Origin: JBGAHD01 sp044226395
GTDB taxonomy: Bacteria; Pseudomonadota; Gammaproteobacteria; Xanthomonadales; Ahniellaceae
Length of the DNA: 64,000 nt
Reading direction: 5' to 3'
Assembly: GCA_044226395.1 (NCBI GenBank)
Contig: JBGAHD010000003.1
Location: 992,001 to 1,056,000, forward strand
Shown here: positions 9,515 to 18,033 of the stretch, piece by piece
How positions within the stretch are numbered: the first letter of the stretch is position 1
Layout: each line of letters opens with the position of its first letter
Translations under genes and position numbers: made by a program
The notes under the pieces: generated by a model
The model's database searches: none
Seen by the model: the letters and a program-made list of their open reading frames with translations, nothing else
What the model was told of the DNA's origin: nothing

Positions 9515-10051
9515 TCACTGCATGTGGCTGCTCAAAAAGGCCCGCGCGAAGCGCCAATCACGGTCCACCGTGCGGCGCGAGAAGCCAAACAACTCCGCGA
9601 TCGTCTCCAACGGCAGACCCGCGAAGAAGTGCAGCTCCACCACCTTCGCCGCGCGCTCATCTTCCTGAGCCAAGTGATTGAGCGCCGCATCGAGTTCCAG
9701 CGCCAGATCCGGCAACTGCGCAGCCAAGTCCACCGCCGGATCCGTCAACGGCACATGCACGCCGCCGCCACCGACCTTGATCCGCACGCGACGATACGCG
9801 CGATCGATCAGGATATGGCGCATCGCCACCGCCGCGTAGCCGAAGAACTGCGCGGGATTGGTGAAGTGCGGCTCCTTGCCACTGCTGAGCTTGAGATACA
9901 ACTCGTGCACCAAGGCCGTGGTGTTGAGCGTATTGCCGGAAGCCCGATGCAACTCCCGCCGCGCCATGCCCTTGAGCTGCGAGTACAGATCATCGAACAG
10001 CGCATTCATGCCCAGCGCCGGTTCCGAAAGCGTTTCACTGATGTGCGACAC
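9515..10051 (-). CDS. ECF-like RNA polymerase sigma factor (Sig-70_X6 / PF07638 type)
   Basis: About 178 residues from a GTG at 10051, which has GGAGCAGG just upstream; another GTG at 10090 would add 13 residues. Region 2-like sequence (LFDDLYSQLKGMARRELHR, then TTALVHELYLKL and FFGYAAVAMRHILIDRAYRR) and region 4-like sequence (VVELHFFAGLPLETIAELF with FSRRTVDRDWRFARAFL) match the ECF subfamily found beside eukaryotic-type kinases. No anti-sigma factor is adjacent. The kinase immediately downstream is the likely partner, perhaps by phosphorylation of the sigma factor or of an inhibitor; that link is inference. Confidence 0.9.
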   Translation of the reverse strand: MSHISETLSEPALGMNALFDDLYSQLKGMARRELHRASGNTLNTTALVHELYLKLSSGKEPHFTNPAQFFGYAAVAMRHILIDRAYRRVRIKVGGGGVHVPLTDPAVDLAAQLPDLALELDAALNHLAQEDERAAKVVELHFFAGLPLETIAELFGFSRRTVDRDWRFARAFLSSHMQ

Positions 10052-10325
10052 GACCCTGCTCCGAACCGCCGCGCCATCGACCCGCGCCACGAGCAGTGCT
10101 CAACGGCGAGGCGAAAAACTACGCAGCCTTAGATGACGATGCGGAGCGCGAATGACTCCGTGCCGCGAATTGCAGCAGGGTCTGACGGCGCGCGCAACAT
10201 GCCGGAGGGCTTATAAACGCAAGGATTTACGCGATACGAAAGCGCGTGGCGCAATGGCATGGCGTATTACGTTTCTCGGTCCGGGAAGTCCACGCGTGGA
10301 GCCAATAGCGCGGGGATTGGTGGGT

Positions 10326-10616
10326 TCATTCTTCAACTGACCCACTGCTTGATAAGCCGGACTTCCCGTCCTCGACCAAACGCATGGTCGCAGTGCTCGA
10401 AGTCGCGACCTCGTGCCGGTAGAACTCCTCCGCGGCCGGCGGCGCGCGATGGCAGGACTCGCCATCCTCGGCATACACGGCATGCACTTTGTCATGCTGC
10501 CGCAGAAACCTCTCGCACGCCCGATTGAGCCGCCCGGTGTCCAGCGCGCCCCCAATTGGGTACATGCCGAAGACGTTGCACCCATCCTCATCGGGCCGCA
10601 ACGCCCACTCAATCAA
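10326..10616 (-). CDS. small hypothetical or remnant ORF
   Basis: A 96-residue open frame beginning at a TTG (LIEWALRPDEDG, then CNVFGMYPIGG and RACERFLRQHDKVHAVYAEDG). The first 70 residues look protein-like in composition; the last 25 are Ser/Thr-rich and look like read-through. The frame is open only five codons upstream before a TAA, so an N-terminus may be lost. I recognise no family. It may be the remnant of a gene disrupted when the neighbouring island arrived, or a chance ORF. Confidence 0.3.
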   Translation of the reverse strand: MIEWALRPDEDGCNVFGMYPIGGALDTGRLNRACERFLRQHDKVHAVYAEDGESCHRAPPAAEEFYRHEVATSSTATMRLVEDGKSGLSSSGSVEE

Positions 10617-11370
10617 GAACCGCCTCTGTTACTTCGAAACCGGTAGACCCTGCACGTCGTCCCGAGTCATGGTGTCACGTCCAGCTGAGCGCCTGCAGGG
10701 AGGCAATGGGGTGTGTGTTGCATGGCCGCGACGCGGAGGGTCTGCGCGTTGGCAATCTCACGTCCGAGGTTGTGCCACCTTCGGCGAAGATCGCGTGTTG
10801 GGTCGGCTTGGGTTTGTTGAATGCAAGGTTCGCAGACGTGCTCATGGCATATTGAGCTTGGCACTCGAACAAGTTCTATTCCTTACCGCCGGCCGCCGAT
10901 TCTTCTCCTGATCTTTCAAACACATCAACAAAGGCTCTTGCCTGGTCAAGGGATTCTCAAATCGAAGTGCAGGAAGCCAAGCCCCGACTGTGCGCAGCGA
11001 GCACGGTAGATTGACTGCCGAGGGTCGTAGCGCCATTGAATCGCCGTAGAGATTGCCGCCTGTCTCCTAGGCTAGGGGAATTGCCCACCTTCAGGGTTGG
11101 GGGCACGCTGCCGCGATGTTTAACTCGGATTGCATTTGCCGCTTCACTTGCGATGACCACAACCTAATCCCAGGGAGGACCGCTCCATCTTGCCGCCCAA
11201 TCGCCATGGGTGAATGCGGGAGGCACGCGGCCAGAGAGAGATCCCTCAGAACTCTAGGGTGCGGAGACATAGAAATCAGCGGAGTTGGTCTCCCGCACAC
11301 TCTGATATCGCTGTCACCAACCACATCGAGCGACCCCTATACCCAAGAATGAGCTTTTTGACACACGGTT

Positions 11371-11426
11371 GGGAGGACGGTACTCGCACCTGTCAAGCCG
11401 CTTGCGGTGCCGGAGACCAACTCAGA
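11371..11426 (-). pseudogene. decayed tRNA-like sequence, possible attL
   Basis: On the plus strand GGACGG-TACTCG-CACCTGT (11375-11393) resembles the complement of a tRNA T-arm (compare GGACGGAATCGAACC at 16436-16450 in the intact tRNA-Phe). About 25 bases on, ACCAACTCAG (11417-11426) resembles the complement of a D-arm (ACCAACTGAG in tRNA-Phe). The anticodon arm between them is not recognisable, so this is not a functional tRNA. Its orientation matches that of tRNA-Phe and it lies 79 bases before qatA, as expected for a degenerate left attachment site of an island inserted at that tRNA. Based on short matches read by eye. Confidence 0.35.
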
Positions 11427-11504
11427 CCCCTCTTTGCGCCAAACTGGTGAGATATTAGCGACTCTTGCGGCACTCCCTACGCTTGGCAAACTAAGGGGAA
11501 AGGC

Positions 11505-13298
11505 ATGTGGTCCGATGTTGAAGCCTCTATTGACTATTTGAACTTTGGAGAGGTCGCCGAGCTAATGGCGGGCCTGCTCGCGGATCCGACACTTAGACCA
11601 ATTTCGATCGGGCTCTTCGGAGGTTGGGGTTCCGGCAAATCGACTTTGCTGGAGCTAGTAAAGCAGCGGGTCGAGAAGCCGGGCGGTGAAGGTCCAATTG
11701 TTGTCAACTTTGATGCTTGGCTCTACCAAGGATTCGATGATGCTCGCACTGCGCTTCTTGATGAGATCACATCCGCACTCAAGTCCGCAGCCGAAAAGAA
11801 GAAGGGGGTTTTAGAGAGGATTGGAAGCCTCTACGAAAGAATTGACAAGCTTCGGGCATTGGCGCTTGTGGCTGAGGGTGCGCTCACGGTAGCCACGGGT
11901 GTACCGACATTCGGTCGCGCTGCCGAAGTCGTTGAACGAATGCTCGGAGGACGAGCCACCGAAGAAGATGTTGAAGCGGCTAAGGCTGTGGCGAAGAAGG
12001 CTGCCAAATCCGCGAGGTCGCTCGCCAAAGTGGGAGTGGGAAATGAGTCGCCGTCTCAGCAGATAGCAGCTATTCGGCGAGAGCTTTCGACCTTACTTCG
12101 CGAGATAGACAGGCCTCTGTTGGTCTTTATCGACAATCTTGATAGATGTGTCCCGAAATCCGCAATTAAGACACTTGAGGCGGTTCGACTGTTCCTCTTC
12201 ATGCCTGAGACCGGGTTCGTGATCGCTGCAGACGACGACATGATTAGGCACGCCATTCGGGAACACTATGAGTTTTCTAGCAATGCGGAGAAGCATGTTA
12301 CAGACTACTTAGACAAGCTCGTGCAGATGCGCGTAGCAGTGCCTCGATTAGGAGAGCAGGAGGTTCGGGCCTATCTGTTCATGCTCGTGGCGTCAATATC
12401 GCAATGCGACAAAAAATCCGTGGAGGCCTTGAGAGCCGAGCTTGATGCGAGCCTTTCTATTGCCTGGAGCAACAGCTCACTTCCTATAGAGAGGGTATTG
12501 GAGATCCTCCGAGTAGACCAAGGAAGTGATCTCGCCCTTTCCTTGATAGCAGCGGAGCAAGCTTCAAATCTTCTAGCAACTGCATCCGCTGTGGCTGGAA
12601 ACCCTCGCACGATCAAACGATTGATGAATAGTGTGCGCATGCGGGCAAGGCTTGCGAAGAGGCGAAAGCTCAATGTAACTGACATGCTGTTGCTAAAACT
12701 CGCTATTCTGGAGCGATGCGTCGGTGGCGACGCTACGGCCGAGTTCGGCAGACTCGTCTCTAAGGCCGGGGGAAAGCCAAAGGAAATCGGCTCATGGGAG
12801 AGCGCCGCAAAGGCACGGTCAATGGATGCATCAGTGTTGCCAGAGTTCCTCAAGAACCACGCTTCCTTCTTGAGTGAATGGCTGACTCTTGAACCAACGC
12901 TTGCGGATGTTGATCTACGGCCTGCCATGCACTTGAGTCGCGATCTTTTTGCTGCAACAGCTTCTCGCCTGACCCTTTCAAAAGTAGCGCTCGATGCTCT
13001 CAATGCGCTTCTCGAACTGCCAACGGCCTCCTCCCAAGTAGGTTTAGATTTGGTGAGAAGAGTGCCAGCTACTGAGCATGTGCCTCTTATGGAAGAATTA
13101 GTTGCTCGACTCGCAAAAGTGTCTGATTGGACTGGCATGCCAAGGGCGTTGAACGGAGCCAGGCTTCTTGCAAGTAACGCGCCATCGACTAGACCATTGC
13201 TTAGTCGCTTTCTTACAAGCATTGTGGGCAAGCAGAGGCATCCTTGGCTCGTCGCACAAGTAAAACAGCTCAATGAATCCAAGGATGGGGGTGAATGA
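11505..13298 (+). CDS. qatA: QatA, KAP-family P-loop ATPase of the QatABCD anti-phage system
   Basis: A 597-residue ATPase preceded by a strong ribosome site, AAGGGGAAAGG. Walker A is GGWGSGKST (39-47); VVNFDAWLYQG shortly after is the KAP signature; LLVFIDNLDRC (about 206-216) is Walker B, followed by the KAP-type FVIAADDDMI segment. Insertions rich in Ala/Lys/Glu between Walker A and B look helical. Unlike many KAP proteins there is no clear transmembrane pair. It is the first gene of a tightly packed operon with QatB, a QueC-like protein and a TatD-like nuclease, the exact gene set of the QatABCD defence system. Family role: ATPase of the complex. What triggers it is not evident from sequence. 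Confidence 0.93.
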   Translation: MWSDVEASIDYLNFGEVAELMAGLLADPTLRPISIGLFGGWGSGKSTLLELVKQRVEKPGGEGPIVVNFDAWLYQGFDDARTALLDEITSALKSAAEKKKGVLERIGSLYERIDKLRALALVAEGALTVATGVPTFGRAAEVVERMLGGRATEEDVEAAKAVAKKAAKSARSLAKVGVGNESPSQQIAAIRRELSTLLREIDRPLLVFIDNLDRCVPKSAIKTLEAVRLFLFMPETGFVIAADDDMIRHAIREHYEFSSNAEKHVTDYLDKLVQMRVAVPRLGEQEVRAYLFMLVASISQCDKKSVEALRAELDASLSIAWSNSSLPIERVLEILRVDQGSDLALSLIAAEQASNLLATASAVAGNPRTIKRLMNSVRMRARLAKRRKLNVTDMLLLKLAILERCVGGDATAEFGRLVSKAGGKPKEIGSWESAAKARSMDASVLPEFLKNHASFLSEWLTLEPTLADVDLRPAMHLSRDLFAATASRLTLSKVALDALNALLELPTASSQVGLDLVRRVPATEHVPLMEELVARLAKVSDWTGMPRALNGARLLASNAPSTRPLLSRFLTSIVGKQRHPWLVAQVKQLNESKDGGE

Positions 13299-13299
13299 G

Positions 13300-14067
13300 A
13301 TGGGGACTTCCGCGTCGAGTAAGGGCGGTGGGCCGCGATCTCCGATGGTTCCTCCATGGGCCGATGCAAGTCCGCAAATGGGATTGCCGGAGCCCGTTCC
13401 GCGTCGCCACTTTGACTTCAGGCACAACTACAAGAAGAGCATTGAAAGCGGTAGTCCGGACGATGCGCGTCGTGCGCTTCGGGGTTTTGCACGTGGTTCT
13501 TTAGGCGGGGCATCTGTTGGAACTCGACGTTTCGGGTCGATAGCAGATGCCGGTTCGGCGCTATACGGAGCCTTTTCGGAACTGGCCGATGGCGGTACTG
13601 GTGCCGAGTATGCCGGAGGCCGCGATCTGTCGAAGCTCAGTGGTCAGCCGATTGAGGTTGCCATCGATGCCATTGCCGATGCGTTGACTCCGTCCAACGG
13701 AGATCGTGACAAGATTCACTCATCACTCAAATGTGCACTCCTAAACGGACTCCAGCAGGCAGGTCCCACGTTTGATACTGCGGACATCACTGCGGATCTT
13801 ATTCTGGCAACGCTCGAGGCTTATCTTGTAGAAGCAGTATTTTTGGAAACGCAGTGGGTTCTAGGCGATGCCGCGCAGGTAAGTGCGGACGCCATTAGAA
13901 AGGCGTGTATTGCGGAGACGAATCTTCACGAGCTAATAAGAGCAGATGTGTCAATAGCCGTTCAGAAACATACAACAGCGGGCGAGGGTTTGACGGCGAG
14001 GTCTGCCAAGCAACTTCAGTTAAGGATTATAAATCAGGTTCTTTCTGACTGGGAGGGATCGAAGTGA
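13300..14067 (+). CDS. qatB: QatB, defence system protein
   Basis: About 255 residues. I start it at ATG 13300 (MGTSASSKGGGPRSPMVPPW) because the M-G-T-S opening followed by a Gly/Pro-rich stretch with VPPW is how QatB proteins typically begin, and GGGGGTGA lies just upstream. An in-frame ATG at 13273 would overlap qatA. The start is one base after the qatA stop, indicating translational coupling. No enzyme motif is visible; the C-terminal two-thirds is alpha-helical. Its function within QatABCD is not deducible here. Assignment rests on gene position plus the N-terminal signature. Confidence 0.88.
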   Translation: MGTSASSKGGGPRSPMVPPWADASPQMGLPEPVPRRHFDFRHNYKKSIESGSPDDARRALRGFARGSLGGASVGTRRFGSIADAGSALYGAFSELADGGTGAEYAGGRDLSKLSGQPIEVAIDAIADALTPSNGDRDKIHSSLKCALLNGLQQAGPTFDTADITADLILATLEAYLVEAVFLETQWVLGDAAQVSADAIRKACIAETNLHELIRADVSIAVQKHTTAGEGLTARSAKQLQLRIINQVLSDWEGSK

Positions 14068-15368
14068 GTACCCTCGTATTTTGCAGTACTGATGCGTCAA
14101 TCCTCCCCAAGCGATCGTCGAATACGATTCCAGTGCTGCTATATGATCGAGCAACTGACGGAGATTGCGGTCACATCGGTGCTGACGTTTGGAGTTCACT
14201 TCGCCATTTCGATCCTTCTCCTTCTACGGAAGCACTTGACTTTCTCTCACTGGCTCTGGCCGTAACTGCAGCAGATACGTTTGTCAACAGAAGCGAGGCT
14301 GCAGACGGGTGGTGTCGCGAAATTTGTGTTGATGTTGGTGTCTCCGCAGTGAATGTGTGGCATTCGGCCCGATCCGATCTTGAGAGATTGTTCGGTTTTC
14401 TCACTGGAGATCAATGGACATTGAGATTCCGTGAGGGAGGCCCGAGCGCTGTTAGCGTTGCTGCGCGGAACCGCGTTAGCCTGGCCGACCGCAATTCGAC
14501 GATTCTGTTTTCTGCTGGGCTCGATAGCACGGTAGGTGTTATCGATCATCTCGCCGGTGGCGCGAGCCCCGTACTGGTTAGTCATGCCTACACCAAGGAC
14601 CGTGAAAAGCAGGACGTCGTGGCGCCAAGGATTGCTGCTGGTCAAACTCGGTTTGCAGCGAACGCATCACCAAAGCTTCCAGGTCACCCTGGGTACGACA
14701 CGACCATGCGGTCTCGAAGTTTGAATTTCATTGCGTTTGGTGTTGCGATGGCTACCTCGATTGGGCGGGCCACAGGGTTGACCCAGGTGCCTCTTATTGT
14801 CCCAGAGAATGGTTTTATCGCCTTGAACCCACCGCTTACTCCACGTCGGATTGGTTCGCATAGCACTAGGACCACTCATCCACACTTCCTCGAGGGGCTA
14901 CAGGCAGTCTTTGATAAATGTCGGATCAGTGTTGCGTTGAGCAATCCATATCTTTTCCGCACGAAGGGTGAAATTCTCTCTAGGTGCCGTGAGCCCGATT
15001 TGTTGAGAGGTGTAGTGTCAAAGACGATCTCTTGCGGCAGATGGAAGCGCAGCGGAAAACACTGCGGTCGCTGCGTTCCTTGTCTCATTCGTCGAGCTGC
15101 TTGCGAAGCTGCTGGCTTTCCGGAGCCGCGCAAGTTCTATCGGTTCTCAAGTCTTCAGAGTGTCCTCGCGGACGTGAAGAACAGAGATGATCTTTTCGCA
15201 TTGATGGAGGCAATTACGTTGAAGCGAGGGGATCAAGGGTTTGCCTGGGTGTCACAGTCAGGTCCGCTCTTGACACGTTGGGGTCCGATCAGTGATTGCG
15301 TTGACGTTGCGCGCAGAGGGCTCTTGGAGGTGGAGAGACTTCTCAAGCAGAAAAGAGTGCTCAAGTGA
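14064..15368 (+). CDS. qatC: QatC, QueC-like PP-loop protein of the QatABCD system
   Basis: A 434-residue protein whose GTG start overlaps the qatB stop by four bases (GTGA). The PP-loop ATP-pyrophosphatase motif is FSAGLDSTV (149-157), a variant of SGGxDS. The C-terminal half has a zinc-binding cysteine set, C324, C334, C337 and C340 (CGRCVPC), spaced like that of QueC, the 7-cyano-7-deazaguanine synthase. The N-terminal 140 residues are an extension not found in housekeeping QueC. No other queuosine genes are nearby, so its role is in defence rather than tRNA modification. By homology it may modify a nucleobase or a protein terminus; the target is unknown. Confidence 0.92.
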   Translation: MSTLVFCSTDASILPKRSSNTIPVLLYDRATDGDCGHIGADVWSSLRHFDPSPSTEALDFLSLALAVTAADTFVNRSEAADGWCREICVDVGVSAVNVWHSARSDLERLFGFLTGDQWTLRFREGGPSAVSVAARNRVSLADRNSTILFSAGLDSTVGVIDHLAGGASPVLVSHAYTKDREKQDVVAPRIAAGQTRFAANASPKLPGHPGYDTTMRSRSLNFIAFGVAMATSIGRATGLTQVPLIVPENGFIALNPPLTPRRIGSHSTRTTHPHFLEGLQAVFDKCRISVALSNPYLFRTKGEILSRCREPDLLRGVVSKTISCGRWKRSGKHCGRCVPCLIRRAACEAAGFPEPRKFYRFSSLQSVLADVKNRDDLFALMEAITLKRGDQGFAWVSQSGPLLTRWGPISDCVDVARRGLLEVERLLKQKRVLK

Positions 15369-16144
15369 TTGACTTACATTGTCATCTAGACCTCTATCCA
15401 GACCCTATAAAGGTTCTCGACGAGGTCGTTTCCTCGGGGATGTTTGTGCTCGCTGTTACGACTACGCCGAGCGCGTTCTCTGGGGATGTCGCGAGATTCG
15501 GAGGCGCATCTCGTGTCCGCGTGGCCATTGGCCTTCACCCGGAATTGGCTCACAGTCGAATGAGTGAGCTACCGCTACTTGAGCACTACATATCTCTCAC
15601 CAGTTATGTTGGTGAGGTTGGCTTGGATGGCTCTCCGGACTTTGCAAGGTTTTCCAAAGAACAGCGGAAGGCGTTCGACCTCGCCCTAAGATCTTCGGCA
15701 CTGAGGGGCGGGAGGCTGATCTCAATTCACAGTCGGGGAGCGGCTGCGGAGGTTCTAGAATCACTGGAGGCGCATCCCGAGGCGGGTGTGCCGATACTGC
15801 ACTGGTTCTCTGGTCGCGTGAGCGACTTGAAGAGGGCTATCGACCGAGGCTGCTGGTTCTCGTTTGGTCCTGCGGCGTTTCGATCTGCAAGCACGCGCAG
15901 CATGGTGGCAAGGATTCCACGCTCACGAGTTCTCACTGAGACCGATGGGCCATTTGCGATGAATCGCGATGTTCCACTTCGTCCCACAGATGTTGCGCTC
16001 GCTGAAGCCGCGCTTGCCAAAATCTGGTCCGCGCCGGCGTCAGAGGTAAGATCGCAGCTCGTCGAAAACTTCCGTGATCTAGTAGGTAACGTCAAAAGCG
16101 GCCACGCACATGACAAGTCGGGTAGATCGTACTTTGACCACTAG
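15365..16144 (+). CDS. qatD: QatD, TatD-family metal-dependent DNase of the QatABCD system
   Basis: A 259-residue TatD-like hydrolase with a GTG start overlapping the qatC stop by four bases. Metal ligands are visible in order: H5 and H7 in DLHCHLD, E84 in GEVGLD, H122 in ISIHSRGA, H146 in PILHWFSG, and D194 in TETDGPF. All expected TatD active-site positions appear intact, so it is probably catalytically competent. It closes the four-gene operon and would be the nuclease effector. A housekeeping TatD is less likely because of the operon context and the AT-richer codon use shared with qatA-C. Confidence 0.92.
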   Translation: MIDLHCHLDLYPDPIKVLDEVVSSGMFVLAVTTTPSAFSGDVARFGGASRVRVAIGLHPELAHSRMSELPLLEHYISLTSYVGEVGLDGSPDFARFSKEQRKAFDLALRSSALRGGRLISIHSRGAAAEVLESLEAHPEAGVPILHWFSGRVSDLKRAIDRGCWFSFGPAAFRSASTRSMVARIPRSRVLTETDGPFAMNRDVPLRPTDVALAEAALAKIWSAPASEVRSQLVENFRDLVGNVKSGHAHDKSGRSYFDH

Positions 16145-16425
16145 AGATGGGAAACTTAGTCTAGGTGCGCTACTTGGAGAACTGGCACTTAGGCTCGCTT
16201 TAGTGGCACCGGGCAAGGCTACAGGCCCAGCGTCGCCAAAATGGGGCTCAAGTCGCGCCTGAGCAACAGGTCGTGTTGAGTTTTCGTATGCTGGATTCTG
16301 CGGTGCGCGCAAGACTCTTGCACCCAATTGGCATCACTCAAGCATGACTCGTGGGCATCAGAGTTCAGCGTTGTCCAGTCGCTGACATGCACAGACGTCA
16401 CAGCTAGCTGACTCAAACGATTTAG

Positions 16426-16501
16426 TGGTGGCCAGGGACGGAATCGAACCGCCGACACGGGGATTTTCAGTCCCCTGCTCTACCAACTGAGCTACCTGGC
16501 C
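16426..16501 (-). tRNA. tRNA-Phe (GAA)
   Basis: A 76-base tRNA on the minus strand. It begins GGCCAGGTAGCTCAG and the anticodon loop CTGAAAA gives GAA. The T-arm contains GGTTCGATTCC, and the acceptor stem GGCCAGG pairs with CCTGGCC, followed by an encoded CCA. All four arms pair. Its 3' end points at the qatABCD island, consistent with use as an integration site that was restored on insertion. Confidence 0.97.
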
Positions 16502-16739
16502 ATGAGGCGGGGCTGGCGTGAATGCCGGCCCGAAGAGGGCGCGTATTAAAGCGGTGTGGGGGCGATCCGTCAAGCTTGGCCAGGGGTTACGCGGGTTTGC
16601 GCGGGGTTTCGGCGCCGGTTGGGCGAAAAATGACCGTGGCTTAACCGCTTCTGGCGCAAGCTTGCCCCGGGTCCGTGGCCGCGCGACGCTATCGGCGGCG
16701 CGGGCGTCCTCACGGGTAGGCCTTCGGATGGGAGCTGAC

Positions 16740-17174
16740 ATGAACCTCGGATTCTGGCGGACGGTGAGCCTGGTCGTGGCGCTGATGCTGGCGGGCGCCG
16801 CGAACGCGGAGACCTTGTCGAAGATGGAGCGCAATTACGCGCGCTTCGAACGCTTCGCCGGCGCGCCGGTGGAGCAGGTGCGTAATTTCCAGCTGCAGCG
16901 CTGGCAGCCGCTGGGCAAGTACTCGTTGGCGGTGTGGATCCACGTCAACACGGTGTACCTGATCGATGTGGACCAGCACTGCTACGGCTTGGACTTCGCG
17001 CATGCGATTGGCTTCACCACGTCGGTGAGCACCTTGTATCGGCGCTTCGATTCGGTGGTATTCGATAAGCAGACCTGCCGCATCGAGCGCATTCGGCCGG
17101 TGGACTACAAGGCCTATCGCGCGGCCTGGCGCGAGGAGCGCGAGCAAGAGAAGCGCGAGAAGGGCAACGGCTGA
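16740..17174 (+). CDS. exported DUF6491-family protein
   Basis: About 144 residues from ATG 16740, chosen because it begins a clean signal peptide (MNLGFWRTVSLVVALMLAGAANA, cleaved before ETLSK) while upstream in-frame sequence is not protein-like. The mature protein has two cysteines (QHCYGLDF and QTCRIERI) likely to form a disulfide, and the pattern RWQPLGKYSLAVWIHVNTVYLIDV. This matches small periplasmic or lipoprotein-like DUF6491 members common in Lysobacterales. The C-terminus is charged (EEREQEKREKGNG). Function is unknown. Confidence 0.75.
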   Translation: MNLGFWRTVSLVVALMLAGAANAETLSKMERNYARFERFAGAPVEQVRNFQLQRWQPLGKYSLAVWIHVNTVYLIDVDQHCYGLDFAHAIGFTTSVSTLYRRFDSVVFDKQTCRIERIRPVDYKAYRAAWREEREQEKREKGNG

Positions 17175-17228
17175 TGGCGTGGGCGCATCGACGCGCGTCT
17201 CGCGCGATTTCGGCTTGATGTAGCGTCG

Positions 17229-17948
17229 ATGGGTTTCGATCCGCGCAAGATCGTGGTGTTGTCGGGTTCGGGCGTCAGCGCGGAGAGCGGGCTGCCGACC
17301 TTTCGCGATGCCAATGGTCTGTGGCGTCAGCATTCGTGGATGCAACTCGCCAGTCTCGACGGCTGGCGGGCGCGGCCCGAGGTCGTGCTCGAGTTCTACA
17401 ACGAGCGTCGCGCGCAGGCGTGGCGCGCCGAGCCCAATGCCGCGCATGTCGCCATCGCGCGGCTTCAGCAGCACTACCACGTGGTGGTGATCACGCAGAA
17501 CGTCGATGCGTTGCATGAGCGCGCGGGTTCCCGGCACGTGGTGCATCTGCATGGCGAGTTGGCGTACGCGCGCAGCTCGCGCAATCCTTCGCTGCGCTAT
17601 CGCTTGGACGACAAGCCCATCGCGATGGGGCAGTTGTGCGATGAGGGCAGTCAGTTGCGGCCGGACATCGTGTGGTTCGGCGAGTCGGTCGATCGCATTG
17701 ACGAAGCGCGCGCCGAGATCGCGGACGCGGGCAAGGTGCTGGTGGTGGGCACGTCGTTGGCGGTGTATCCGGCGGCGTCGCTGGTCGATGTGGCGCATCC
17801 CCGCGCGGAGCGCGTACTGGTCGCCTTCGATGTGGAGCAGGAGCCGCGCGGCTACGAATTCCTTCGCGGCAAGGCCACCGAGCACGTGCCGCGGCTGGCT
17901 GCTCGCTGGCTCGCGGCGGCGGACGAAGGCGCGGCGCAGCGCGCTTGA
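17229..17948 (+). CDS. Sir2-family NAD-dependent deacylase lacking the zinc ribbon
   Basis: A 239-residue sirtuin. The NAD-binding motif GSGVSAESGLPTFRD (13-27), TQNVD (89-93) and catalytic H108 in LHGE are all present, as is PDIVWFGE. Y57 and R60 (YNER) match the Tyr-x-x-Arg pair that lets CobB/SIRT5-type sirtuins remove acidic acyl groups. The two CxxC zinc pairs normally between the catalytic His and PDIVWFGE are absent; only one Cys remains in that stretch. It would reverse lysine acylation in the cytoplasm. No partner acetyltransferase is adjacent. Confidence 0.9.
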   Translation: MGFDPRKIVVLSGSGVSAESGLPTFRDANGLWRQHSWMQLASLDGWRARPEVVLEFYNERRAQAWRAEPNAAHVAIARLQQHYHVVVITQNVDALHERAGSRHVVHLHGELAYARSSRNPSLRYRLDDKPIAMGQLCDEGSQLRPDIVWFGESVDRIDEARAEIADAGKVLVVGTSLAVYPAASLVDVAHPRAERVLVAFDVEQEPRGYEFLRGKATEHVPRLAARWLAAADEGAAQRA

Positions 17949-18033
17949 GCTTTCCCCCGGCGCCAACAAAGCGCTGATTCCCTGACGTTTTTCTATCCGT
18001 GACTTCCGGCCTGTTGCGGCTGGCGAGTCCATC

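Larger units (their letters stand above)
10137..11504. other. gene-poor stretch leading into the AT-richer island
   Basis: About 1.37 kb with no convincing full gene. The left part (to about 10640) is still GC-rich and holds only a possible small ORF, described separately. From about 10640 onward base composition drops and only short overlapping ORFs on both strands occur, none with family motifs. The right end contains a decayed tRNA-like sequence near 11371-11426. I read this as the degraded left flank of the defence island; no integrase, transposase or insertion-sequence terminal repeat is visible. Confidence 0.5.
11375..16425. mobile_element. putative tRNA-Phe-associated genomic island carrying qatABCD
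   Basis: Composition is clearly AT-richer than both flanks (27 of 60 G/C at 12241-12300). Codon use includes many A/T-ending codons absent from neighbouring genes, and cargo is limited to one four-gene defence operon. The right boundary meets the 3' end of an intact tRNA-Phe gene, a classic integration target. The left boundary shows a decayed tRNA-like sequence. No integrase or other mobility gene remains, so the island appears immobilised. Boundaries are approximate. Confidence 0.5.

Noticed and set aside
10667..11450. Several 60-80 codon ORFs in the left island flank
   Set aside because: They overlap on both strands, have unusual composition and no family signature. A decayed tRNA-like sequence lies among them, which argues for degraded non-coding DNA.
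14064..15368. Housekeeping QueC of queuosine synthesis
   Set aside because: The long N-terminal extension, AT-rich codon use and coupling with KAP ATPase and TatD genes point to QatC.
16145..16425. Possible small gene between qatD and tRNA-Phe
   Set aside because: Only short minus-strand frames without motifs occur, one of which runs into the tRNA. Best read as the island's right edge.
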